This document shows, piece after piece, positions 46,846 through 54,386 of a stretch of DNA of 64,000 bases; the stretch's first letter is position 1, and each line of letters begins with the position of its first letter. Position numbers and translations under genes: made by a program. Source of the stretch: a virus; the IMG/VR virus record IMGVR_UViG_3300044695_004134, positions 1-64,000 of that record. One strand, 5' to 3'. The notes under the pieces are model-generated. The model made no database searches and had not been told where the DNA came from. It was given only the letters and a program-made list of their open reading frames with translations.

Positions 46846-48272
46846 TATACATCACCCTTTATTGCTTTCTCCATGTCACCAGAATTTGTATAAGTGTTCA
46901 CTGATGCTCCGTAACTATCTTTTACAACTTCTAGTATAGATTCATATTTACCAAGATGGTCTATAATATGTCTAACAGCCGTAATCATGTATTTTCCAGA
47001 ATTTATCGGATCAATTTCTCCAACATAATTTCCAGATCCATCAGCACTTCTTTTGGATGGTAAAATTATTTGAATTATCATTCCAACAGTTAAATTTGGA
47101 TCGCCAGAAACGGATAATCTTATTCTCGAATAATGAGAAAGTGAAAGTTGTGCTGTTCGATTTGGCACATAATTTTCCACTCTTACATCATTTGCCACAT
47201 TCCAAGGTTCATCACTGATACCTATTGACTTCTTTTGATTGGCATTTGAAGTCAATACCTTTAAAACCGCATCATAATTTTCATTTGCGGTTTTGCCTAA
47301 CCTATTTTTAAGTTGTGGTATTATTGGACTATTATTTAAATTTTTAGATTTGTTAAAATACTTTAAGTAATCAAATACTGTGTCTCTATGGGTTCTTGTC
47401 AACGGATCGATAGTAATTACTCTATTAGCAAATGCACCGGTTACAGTACCATATAAACTATCAAATGTATCTAAGAAAACGTATGATTTAATACCAACGA
47501 TATCTCTGCCGAGTTCTCCTGTGTTTTGTAATTTGCCTAAATTTCTAGGAATATATGCATATCTTGTGTATGCATTTTGTGTAAATAAATTTTGCAATGA
47601 ATAAAAATTAAAACCTTCTGAATTTTCAAAGAATAGAAAATCTGCACCGTCTTTACCGACAGGTTTTGCATAACTTGCAAGCCAATTTATAGCCTCAATT
47701 GGTTTCTTATATGGTATTACAAAATCATATAGCCCATCAGTCTCCTGCATTCTAATATATTTTTTATCAATTTTCAATTTATTAGAAAGTATGTCATAAA
47801 TCATGTCTGAGATTTTTTTTCCAGAATATGATTTACTTATTTTAGTTTGTTCCGAAAGTAAAAGTTCTTCTGAACAAAAATGTAATGTGTATGTTTCTGT
47901 TGAATTATTGTTCAAGATTCTTTCAGACACTCTGTAAATTCTAAAATATTTTTCAGTCACAAATTGTTCTGATACTTTTGTGGACTTTTTAAATTTAAGT
48001 TTTAAATAATCGAATCCCGTCATTGCAAGTCTATCAATCATACTAATCGAATCTGTAATTAAAACATTACCACTCAATACACCTTTAAAAATATCTTCAT
48101 AAAAAGATACTTCTAGGAACATGTTTTTAAGATTTGTTTTACCGGATGATGTAATCAAATATATTTCATCAAGACTGAACTGGTCGGCTAAAACTAAACC
48201 AGCAGTTTGCACAGTTTCCTGTGGCTTAGAAGCAATAATAGACGATCCACCAGCAACTTCAATTTTATTCAT
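46845..48272 (-). CDS. 27: Baseplate hub protein, gp27-like
   Basis: A 475-residue protein (T4 gp27 is 391). The segment with SYSGKKISDMIYDILSN near residue 146 and DFVIPYKKPIEAINWLASYA near 185 resembles hub proteins of the gp27/gpD type, which form the trimeric platform between tube and spike. The position upstream of gp5-like supports the call. Direct similarity to T4 gp27 is weak, so the symbol is tentative. Confidence 0.55.
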   Translation of the reverse strand: MNKIEVAGGSSIIASKPQETVQTAGLVLADQFSLDEIYLITSSGKTNLKNMFLEVSFYEDIFKGVLSGNVLITDSISMIDRLAMTGFDYLKLKFKKSTKVSEQFVTEKYFRIYRVSERILNNNSTETYTLHFCSEELLLSEQTKISKSYSGKKISDMIYDILSNKLKIDKKYIRMQETDGLYDFVIPYKKPIEAINWLASYAKPVGKDGADFLFFENSEGFNFYSLQNLFTQNAYTRYAYIPRNLGKLQNTGELGRDIVGIKSYVFLDTFDSLYGTVTGAFANRVITIDPLTRTHRDTVFDYLKYFNKSKNLNNSPIIPQLKNRLGKTANENYDAVLKVLTSNANQKKSIGISDEPWNVANDVRVENYVPNRTAQLSLSHYSRIRLSVSGDPNLTVGMIIQIILPSKRSADGSGNYVGEIDPINSGKYMITAVRHIIDHLGKYESILEVVKDSYGASVNTYTNSGDMEKAIKGDV

Positions 48273-48922
48273 TATTCAACTCTCATTAGAAGTTTAAGTT
48301 GTTCTTCCATTTCACTAACGTAAAATTCATTCAACAATTTTATTTGTCTTTTAGATTCATTCAAATCTTCTTCATAATCATATATTGTTACAATATTTTT
48401 TGTTGTTGATACAATACATTGTGTTCCGTTTGCAACTGGAGGGTACGGTATATCATATGTTACTGTAGATTCTGAAAGTGTATTATAATCACTTTGTGTT
48501 ATTGAAACTTCTTTTATTGTTTCTGTTCCAGTGTAAATTTCAGTTGTTGTTATGATTTTTTTATATTCATAAACTGTTGTGTTCGTATATTCGAACGGAG
48601 TTTGGCCAGCATCGGCCGCTTCGGTAGCATATTTTAAATCTAAATATTTCAAGAAAGAAGCGTATGGCATTGGCCATTCCCAAATTGGATCTAAAATTTG
48701 ATTTGAGAATAAAACTATCCAATATTTAAATGGATCGCCATAATATTTGTCTGCAACGATTTCTGGTGTATCACCCTCCTGTATTGCATATTCATAAAAT
48801 TGCATTGGATTGTTTATCAATTCCTGAACCAGTGCGGCTCTAGCCAAAAGATTGGTCATCAATATTGGATAACCATTTTGGTCCGGAGTAACTATTTTAG
48901 GTAATATGTCGAAATAATACAT
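48272..48922 (-). CDS. 53: Baseplate wedge protein gp53
   Basis: A 216-residue protein (T4 gp53 is 196). The N-terminal half includes the LysM-like segment YEYAIQEGDTPEIVADKYYG (about residues 43-62) followed by DPFKYWIVLF, a hallmark of gp53. gp53 helps bind wedges together in the baseplate. The start overlaps the gp48 stop codon by one base, and the gene precedes the hub gene. Confidence 0.9.
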   Translation of the reverse strand: MYYFDILPKIVTPDQNGYPILMTNLLARAALVQELINNPMQFYEYAIQEGDTPEIVADKYYGDPFKYWIVLFSNQILDPIWEWPMPYASFLKYLDLKYATEAADAGQTPFEYTNTTVYEYKKIITTTEIYTGTETIKEVSITQSDYNTLSESTVTYDIPYPPVANGTQCIVSTTKNIVTIYDYEEDLNESKRQIKLLNEFYVSEMEEQLKLLMRVE

Positions 48923-49929
48923 TAGAAACCTTCCCCAATTCTATTTTTATCGACAATGACAGTTTCTGTGAATTGTAGAGTCATTCTTATTTGCACAGGT
49001 GAGCCGTCATTAAATGTTGCCCATCCGTTTGGCCCATAATCTACTGATATATTTTCTAAAACACTACGACCTATTTTGTGTACGTATGGGTTTGCTTTTC
49101 CTTTGTATAAGAACTCTATGTCGAAAGGATAAGGAACATCAACAAATAAAGATTCCGCAAAACCGAAAGAACCTCTTTTGATTTCAGGTGCGGCCGCAAA
49201 TTTAAATGTCTTGATGATTTTATTTACTGTTTCTGTTTCTTCTTTACTGTAAGGAGTAAACAAGAAGTCAAATTGAAAAGACCTGAAATTTACTTGTTGA
49301 AATAAAACTTGTAACTGCGGATTAAATGCTTGACCCAATGCTCTTAGCGCAAGCGGCTGTAAATTTCCCTCCAGACCAAATTTTTCACCTAAACGTCTTG
49401 CGGCCTCAGCCCTTAAATATGGATCGTTAGCTACATTATTTCCAAACTTCTCAACAGAATCCCCTCTATTCTTAACTAAATCTACCAATGATGTACCCGC
49501 TTGTGCAAGAAAAAATGGTCTACCCAACGTTGAAGTAAGTTGAGTTTCAGTGCTATAATTTGTCGAATATTGTACATTCACTGTATCCGGAATGTACAAT
49601 GAAATCGTTGCATGTTGTATCCTTTGAACATCGGACGCAACCAATTCATTAATTGCATCTTTTCCCTGTTGAAAAGCTCCCGTAAAATTGCCGTTTGCGG
49701 AAGACTGTAATATACCAACGGCTTTTGATGCTGTTGCTGGCGGAGCATTTGGATCCGGCTTCATGCTTCTAAATCTAATTACGTGACTTCTTGTTGGATC
49801 TGTGCCCAAATTTCTTGGATATCTATATGTTCCAAATTCATACTTATTTCCATACAGCAACTGAAGAGGACCGTTGATGATACCTGGTACTGAAATACCT
49901 GCTATTGAGGTTGGGATAGATATTGGCAT
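48922..49929 (-). CDS. 48: Baseplate tail tube cap gp48
   Basis: A 335-residue protein (T4 gp48 is 364). The N-terminus (PTSIAGISVPGIINGPLQLL) and the following YEFGTYRYPRNLG segment are typical of gp48 in T4-like marine phages. The C-terminal third has a tube-like strand pattern (FDFLFTPYSKEE, then FPFDIEFLY-type strands). gp48 joins the baseplate to gp54 and the tail tube. It is the first gene of this minus-strand unit, with a TATAAATA late promoter 33 bases upstream. Confidence 0.85.
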   Translation of the reverse strand: MPISIPTSIAGISVPGIINGPLQLLYGNKYEFGTYRYPRNLGTDPTRSHVIRFRSMKPDPNAPPATASKAVGILQSSANGNFTGAFQQGKDAINELVASDVQRIQHATISLYIPDTVNVQYSTNYSTETQLTSTLGRPFFLAQAGTSLVDLVKNRGDSVEKFGNNVANDPYLRAEAARRLGEKFGLEGNLQPLALRALGQAFNPQLQVLFQQVNFRSFQFDFLFTPYSKEETETVNKIIKTFKFAAAPEIKRGSFGFAESLFVDVPYPFDIEFLYKGKANPYVHKIGRSVLENISVDYGPNGWATFNDGSPVQIRMTLQFTETVIVDKNRIGEGF

Positions 49930-49962
49930 GGTTTTTTTGTTATTTTAGAAAGGTAATATACA

Positions 49963-49970
49963 TATTTATA
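49963..49970 (-). promoter_or_regulatory. T4-type late promoter (TATAAATA) for gp48
   Basis: Exact TATAAATA on the minus strand, 33 bases before the gp48 start. It overlaps the ATG of the divergent gp4 gene on the plus strand by one base. The divergent gap is only 40 bases. Confidence 0.65.
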
Positions 49971-50407
49971 TGGCATACAGTGGAAGATTTACACCTCGGA
50001 ACCCACAAAAGTATCGTGGAGACCCAAAAAATATCATTTATCGTTCGACATGGGAGTGCCGAGTGATGAACTGGCTCGACTCGAATGATACCATTATCGA
50101 ATGGGGTTCTGAGGAGTTCTCTATACCATATAAATCTCCGGTAGATAACCGTGTTCACCGTTATTTTCCTGATTTTTACGTGAAAGTTAAGCAAAAAGAT
50201 GATACAATCCGAGTGATGATTATCGAAGTAAAACCAGCAAAACAGACTAAACCGCCTGAGAAAAAGAAGAAAGTCACGAAACAATACATCCAAGAAGTGG
50301 TCACTTGGGGTATCAATGAAGCAAAATGGAAAGCCGCAACCGAGTTCTGTCTGGACCGTGGATGGGCTTTCAAAGTATTAACAGAGTATGATTTAGGATT
50401 AAAATGA
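49970..50407 (+). CDS. 4: Head completion protein gp4
   Basis: A 145-residue protein (T4 gp4 is 150). The conserved stretch SGRFTPRNPQKYRGDPKNI (about residues 4-22), then YRSTWECRVMNWLD and YFPDFYVKVK with IIEVKPAKQ, matches the gp4 (gp50/65) family, which has a restriction-endonuclease-like fold and completes the head before tail joining. It starts a plus-strand unit, so it is divergent from gp48. The following gene overlaps its stop by four bases. Confidence 0.9.
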   Translation: MAYSGRFTPRNPQKYRGDPKNIIYRSTWECRVMNWLDSNDTIIEWGSEEFSIPYKSPVDNRVHRYFPDFYVKVKQKDDTIRVMIIEVKPAKQTKPPEKKKKVTKQYIQEVVTWGINEAKWKAATEFCLDRGWAFKVLTEYDLGLK

Positions 50408-52167
50408 TTAGATTACATGTGTTGTCGGTTCCACATACGGCATCGACAAAAGAGTATACGGTTTGTGCGTTTACTCAAAAAGTGATTAACTTTTGTAAAA
50501 TGTACAAAGACATGGGAATGCATGTCATTCATTATGGACGTGATGATTCCGATGTTATCTGTGATGAACATGTCACCGTCACAACACGTGCATTGAATGA
50601 GAAGGTTTACGGTATATATGACTGGAAGAATCAAGGCCTGAAATACAATCAAGAAGATGAAGTTTTCAAAACGTTTAATGACAATTGTATCGTAGAGATT
50701 GAGAAACGCAAACAGCCGCACGATATTATTCTATGTTTCTTTGGGCTGGCGCAGAAACCAGTTTGTGATGCACACTCAGATTTGATTTGTGTTGAACCTT
50801 CTATCGGTTATCCGTCCTCATTCGCACCATACAAAGTATACGAATCATATGCGGTGATGCATGGTCTCCAAGGTCCGGACAAAGTTGCAACCGCTGAATA
50901 TAAGTTCTATGATGTTGCAATTCCATCAGGCTTCGACTTGACTGAGTTTGAATTTACAGAAAAGAAAGAAGATTATTTCTTGATGTGTGGTCGCATGGTC
51001 TGGTCAAAAGGTGTTGACATTGCGGCTCAAGTGTGTGAACAACTTGGTGTAAAGTTGGTCTTGGCTGGCACCAGTTTTGGTCCGAATGACTGTAATCTTG
51101 GTGATACATGGCCTGCTCACGTTGAATATGTTGGTTATGCAGACGTAGAGAAACGTAAGAAACTTATGGCTGGCGCTAAAGGTCTATTCTGCCCAACAAT
51201 CTACAATGAGCCGTTTGGTTACGTAGCAATCGAGGCTATGCTTTCTGGAACACCTGTCATCACAGTCGATTGGGGTGCATTCACAGAAACAGTGCAACAC
51301 GGAGTTACAGGCTTCCGTTGCCGCACGTTTGAACAGTTTGTTTGGGCGGCAAAGAACATTGATACTATCTCACCACAAGCATGTCGTGAATGGGCTGAGA
51401 AGAACTATAATTTTAAAAAGATTGGTTCAATGTACAAAGAGTATTTCGAATCAATTATTAATTTGTCTAAGGGTAGTGGTTGGTATACAAAAAATGATGA
51501 ACGGAGAGAGTTGGAGTGGCTCACCAAGACGCAACCAACACAACCCAAGACGTTCAAAGAGATTCTAAATCAATACAATAGAATCAAAGATTGCAAAGTG
51601 CGTTTTCTACAGATTGGTGCCATGGACGGTGTGAAGCATGATGATTTGTATCCGTATGTAATGAGTTACGATTGGACTGGCGTTTTAGTTGAACCTCTAC
51701 CAGACATGTTTGAAAAGTTGGTTGAAAATTACACACTCAAAGATGGCTTAAAGTTTGAAAACTCCGCTATTGCTAACTCCGAAATCGTCACAATTCATAG
51801 AGTCCCGTCAGAATTGATTGGAACCGAAGATGTTCCTGATTGGGCTGAAGGCTGTTCAACGATGGTACCAAAGACACATATCCAAGATATTGTTTCCCAC
51901 ATGGTCGAACAGGAAGTCAGAGGTATCACCATCTCAAAACTGTATGAAAAATATGGCAGCCATTTTGACTTTATTCAGGTTGATACAGAAGGATATGACT
52001 ATGAGATATTCTTTCAGTTACTTGAGAATGGATTTACAGCAGAATTGCTAAAGATTGAGATTGCACACATCACTTATACAAAAGCAGTGTGGATGCGTTG
52101 GAAACTAGAACAGTCTGGTTATAAAACTTTCATTGACGGATATGACTTAATAGCCTACCAGTTCTAG
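50404..52167 (+). CDS. GT4-type glycosyltransferase fused to an FkbM-type methyltransferase
   Basis: A 587-residue accessory protein. The N-terminal 350 residues form a GT4-type glycosyltransferase with the GRMVWSKGVDIA donor-binding strand near residue 196 and EPFGYVAIEAMLSGTPVI (about 269-286), which contains the E-x7-E motif. The C-terminal part (about 400-587) is an FkbM-like SAM methyltransferase: FLQIGAMDG near 400, TGVLVEPLP near 425 and FIQVDTEGYDYEIF near 525. It is probably a sugar transferase that also methylates its product or a related sugar. It sits between gp4 and the baseplate gene block, overlapping gp4, not a T4 core position. Target (virion glycan or host surface) unknown. 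Confidence 0.75.
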   Translation: MIRLHVLSVPHTASTKEYTVCAFTQKVINFCKMYKDMGMHVIHYGRDDSDVICDEHVTVTTRALNEKVYGIYDWKNQGLKYNQEDEVFKTFNDNCIVEIEKRKQPHDIILCFFGLAQKPVCDAHSDLICVEPSIGYPSSFAPYKVYESYAVMHGLQGPDKVATAEYKFYDVAIPSGFDLTEFEFTEKKEDYFLMCGRMVWSKGVDIAAQVCEQLGVKLVLAGTSFGPNDCNLGDTWPAHVEYVGYADVEKRKKLMAGAKGLFCPTIYNEPFGYVAIEAMLSGTPVITVDWGAFTETVQHGVTGFRCRTFEQFVWAAKNIDTISPQACREWAEKNYNFKKIGSMYKEYFESIINLSKGSGWYTKNDERRELEWLTKTQPTQPKTFKEILNQYNRIKDCKVRFLQIGAMDGVKHDDLYPYVMSYDWTGVLVEPLPDMFEKLVENYTLKDGLKFENSAIANSEIVTIHRVPSELIGTEDVPDWAEGCSTMVPKTHIQDIVSHMVEQEVRGITISKLYEKYGSHFDFIQVDTEGYDYEIFFQLLENGFTAELLKIEIAHITYTKAVWMRWKLEQSGYKTFIDGYDLIAYQF

Positions 52168-52175
52168 TATAAATA
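52168..52175 (+). promoter_or_regulatory. T4-type late promoter (TATAAATA)
   Basis: Exact TATAAATA on the plus strand, only four bases before the ATG of the next gene. There is no visible ribosome site between the two. Confidence 0.6.
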
Positions 52176-52179
52176 CTGG

Positions 52180-52782
52180 ATGGCTTCAACACTTACACAA
52201 CTTACACAACAAAGAACGGCTCTGGAACAAGAATTCTTGTCCAGAAAGTCTGTCACATGGTTACAAAACCAGATGAGGGACCTTAAATCTCCAATCAAAT
52301 TGGCAAAAGAAATAGCCAAAGAAAAGTCTAGACAGACTGGTCAATTTCAGATGGGTGGTCTTTACCACTTCTTCTACGACCCAATAACAAAGGGTGATTT
52401 ACCGTATTATGACATATTTCCTTTGGTGATACCACTTAAACGTGATGCTGAAGGATTCATAGGTCTGAACATGCATTATTTACCTCCAAGGTATCGTGCT
52501 GTGTTCATGGACAAACTCATGAATTTTGCTATTACAAATGAAAATGATGAACCTAAACGCCTTCGTATAACCTATGATATTCTAACTGCATCGAAGAATT
52601 TCAAAGAGTTTAGGCCGTGTTTGAAGCGTTATCTGAATAGTCAGATTAAATCTAAAATTCTGACGATTCAACCACCAGAGTGGGAGACTGCACTCTTTCT
52701 TCCCACTGCCGTTTTCAAAGGCGCACCGATTTCTAAAGTATATGCTGAATCGGTTGCCAAAGCACAAAGTAGGGTATACTAA
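52180..52782 (+). CDS. Conserved T4-like structural protein, unknown function
   Basis: A 200-residue soluble protein. The middle contains a strongly patterned segment, GGLYHFFYDPITKGDLPYYD (about residues 60-79), then FPLVIPLKR and LNMHYLPPRYRAVFMDKLM, that I associate with an unnamed protein family of T4-like marine phages. It is next to the tube-initiator and hub genes, so an assembly or structural role is likely. Its ATG follows a TATAAATA with only four bases between and no ribosome site, so translation may be leaderless or depend on read-through from upstream. Confidence 0.6.
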   Translation: MASTLTQLTQQRTALEQEFLSRKSVTWLQNQMRDLKSPIKLAKEIAKEKSRQTGQFQMGGLYHFFYDPITKGDLPYYDIFPLVIPLKRDAEGFIGLNMHYLPPRYRAVFMDKLMNFAITNENDEPKRLRITYDILTASKNFKEFRPCLKRYLNSQIKSKILTIQPPEWETALFLPTAVFKGAPISKVYAESVAKAQSRVY

Positions 52783-53450
52783 TGGCAGGCTCAATAGCAG
52801 ATTTTAAAGCAAGTTTTAATACAGACTTAGCAAGACCAAGTAGGTTTGACGTAAACATTCCAATCCCAATTGGTCTTCTACCATACAGAGAAATCGGAAG
52901 AACACTGAGTATGCGTTGTGAAAATGCAGAACTCCCTGGACGTTCAATCTCCACAACATCAATGAAAATTTACGGTGTTGAGGAGAAGTTTCCATATCAA
53001 ACAACATACAGTGATATCAGCTTGACCTTTATTGTTGGTGATGATATGGCGGAAAAGAAATTCTTTGATGCATGGTTAAACTGGATCAATCCAACAATCA
53101 ACTACAACCTAAAATACAAAGCAGACTATGCAGTTCCACTCACAGTGAATCAATATGATGTAAAGAATGAACTGTCATATTCTATTACAATGCTCGATAC
53201 ATTTCCAATTGCAGTGAATCAACTTGACTTAGATTGGTCGTCAGATGGACACCACAAACTTACTGTAACATTTGCATACACAAGCTGGAGAAATAATTCT
53301 CTTGAAGCACTTGGAATGGAATTGTTGGAAACTACTATTGCGAATTCATTATTTCCTTCGCAGATACAAACCGAGTCTTTACTAGGTAGAGACTTAGTTC
53401 AACAGCCGTTTGAAACACGACAACAATTTGAAGATAGACTTACACCTTAA
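52782..53450 (+). CDS. 54: Baseplate tail-tube initiator, gp54-like
   Basis: A 222-residue protein (T4 gp54 is 320). It shares the tail-tube fold pattern with gp19 in this window: RPSRFDVNIPIPIG near residue 19, the NAELPGRSISTTSMKIYG motif near 47, a FFDAWLNWINP segment near 90 and LDLDWSSDGHHKL near 147. gp54 forms the ring on which the first tube hexamer sits. The start follows the upstream stop with an overlap, and the next gene starts 17 bases later. The main alternative is a second tube-like protein. Confidence 0.7.
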   Translation: MAGSIADFKASFNTDLARPSRFDVNIPIPIGLLPYREIGRTLSMRCENAELPGRSISTTSMKIYGVEEKFPYQTTYSDISLTFIVGDDMAEKKFFDAWLNWINPTINYNLKYKADYAVPLTVNQYDVKNELSYSITMLDTFPIAVNQLDLDWSSDGHHKLTVTFAYTSWRNNSLEALGMELLETTIANSLFPSQIQTESLLGRDLVQQPFETRQQFEDRLTP

Positions 53451-53466
53451 AATGGAGATATAAATT

Positions 53467-54192
53467 ATGGCTTTACCAAAAATCGACACACCGATTTATG
53501 ACTTGGAGTTACCATTATCAAAAAAGAAGATTCGCTTTCGTCCTTTCCTTGTGAAAGAGCAAAAGAATCTTCTGATGGCAATGGAATCTGGAGAAAGAGA
53601 ATCAATTGAACAAAATGTAAAACAGGTTCTAAACAACTGTACAGTTACAGAGGGTATTGATATCGAGAAACTTCCTGTTATCGATATTGAATTTTACTTT
53701 TTGCAACTCCGTGCGAGGTCTGTCGGTGAAGTTGTCGAAAACAAATACCGTTGTGATAACACAGTTGATGAAAAAGTTTGCGGTAACATCATGGAAACTT
53801 CACTGAACTTACTGGACATTAAAGTCTCAGGTGTTGTAGAGGGTAATGATGTTATACAACTCAATGAAACAATTTCGATTAAACTAAAATATCCAGAGTT
53901 TTCTATATTGGGTAAATTATCCAATCTAACAAGCGTTTCTGATATCGCATTTGAAATGATTGCTGAGTCTGTTGAATACATCTATGATGGTGATCAGTTT
54001 TATTATGCAAAAGAAGTTGAAACAAAAGAAATTGTTGAATTCATTGAGTCTCTGAATCAACAGCAGTTCTCCAAGATTGAAGACTTCTTTGCAAATCTTC
54101 CGAAGATTGAAAAGAAAATTGAAATGAAGTGTTCACGTTGCGGCTTTGAACACACTCTTGACGTTGAAGGACTGGAAAGTTTTTTCGGCTAA
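53467..54192 (+). CDS. 26: Baseplate hub / tail assembly protein gp26-like, with zinc-binding cysteines
   Basis: A 241-residue protein of the T4_baseplate family (PF12322), which covers T4 gp26 and gp51. The N-terminal LPLSKKKIRFRPFLVKEQKN (about residues 15-34) and MESGERESIEQN are conserved. Four Cys at 96, 105, 222 and 225 (CSRCGFEH at the end) look like a zinc site. The final codons are AGT TTT TTC GGC TAA, containing a -1 slippery heptamer (see the separate entry); its extension would turn the 241-residue product into one of 306 residues. The position just upstream of tape-measure-like genes is where tail assembly chaperones sit. Confidence 0.8.
   Translation: MALPKIDTPIYDLELPLSKKKIRFRPFLVKEQKNLLMAMESGERESIEQNVKQVLNNCTVTEGIDIEKLPVIDIEFYFLQLRARSVGEVVENKYRCDNTVDEKVCGNIMETSLNLLDIKVSGVVEGNDVIQLNETISIKLKYPEFSILGKLSNLTSVSDIAFEMIAESVEYIYDGDQFYYAKEVETKEIVEFIESLNQQQFSKIEDFFANLPKIEKKIEMKCSRCGFEHTLDVEGLESFFG
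54180..54186 (+). other. Probable -1 programmed ribosomal frameshift site (T_TTT_TTC)
   Basis: The zero-frame codons AGT TTT TTC GGC TAA contain the X_XXY_YYZ heptamer T_TTT_TTC. Slippage by -1 on TTT TTC leads to CGG CTA ACA TTT and an open frame of 66 codons. The frame in question begins six bases before the zero-frame stop and has no early stop. Confidence 0.7.
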
Positions 54193-54386
54193 CATTTGGT
54201 CATGATAACTTGAGAAATTACTATAAAACTAATTTCTCATTAATGCAACATCACAAATACAGTCTCACGGAACTTGAGAATATGATACCGTGGGAACGTG
54301 ATGTATATGTCGGTATGCTTATACAATATATTGAGGAAGAAAACCAGAAGATTAAACAGAAGATAAACGAGAGAAAGATTAGATGA
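54186..54386 (+). CDS. Frameshift extension of the gp26-like protein (tail assembly chaperone C-terminal part)
   Basis: A 66-codon -1 extension, starting RLTFGHDNLRNYYKTNFSLM, then QHHKYSLTELENMIPWERDV and a Glu/Lys/Gln-rich end, with stop TGA overlapping the ATG of the next gene as ATGA. The amino acid composition is protein-like through the region between the two stops, including the 19 codons before the only internal ATG (54243), so it is unlikely to be translated only from that ATG. From memory, similar short proteins are annotated in marine T4-like phages. The fused product of 306 residues would be made at low frequency, as in the lambda gpG/gpGT system. Confidence 0.7.
   Translation, partial: RLTFGHDNLRNYYKTNFSLMQHHKYSLTELENMIPWERDVYVGMLIQYIEEENQKIKQKINERKIR
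54211..54239 (+). promoter_or_regulatory. Stem-loop downstream of the frameshift site
   Basis: A perfect 10-bp stem (TGAGAAATTA/TAATTTCTCA) with a 9-base loop, 24 bases after the slippery heptamer and just before ATG 54243. It could act as a stimulator or modulate start at 54243. The spacing is longer than usual for a frameshift stimulator. Confidence 0.4.
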
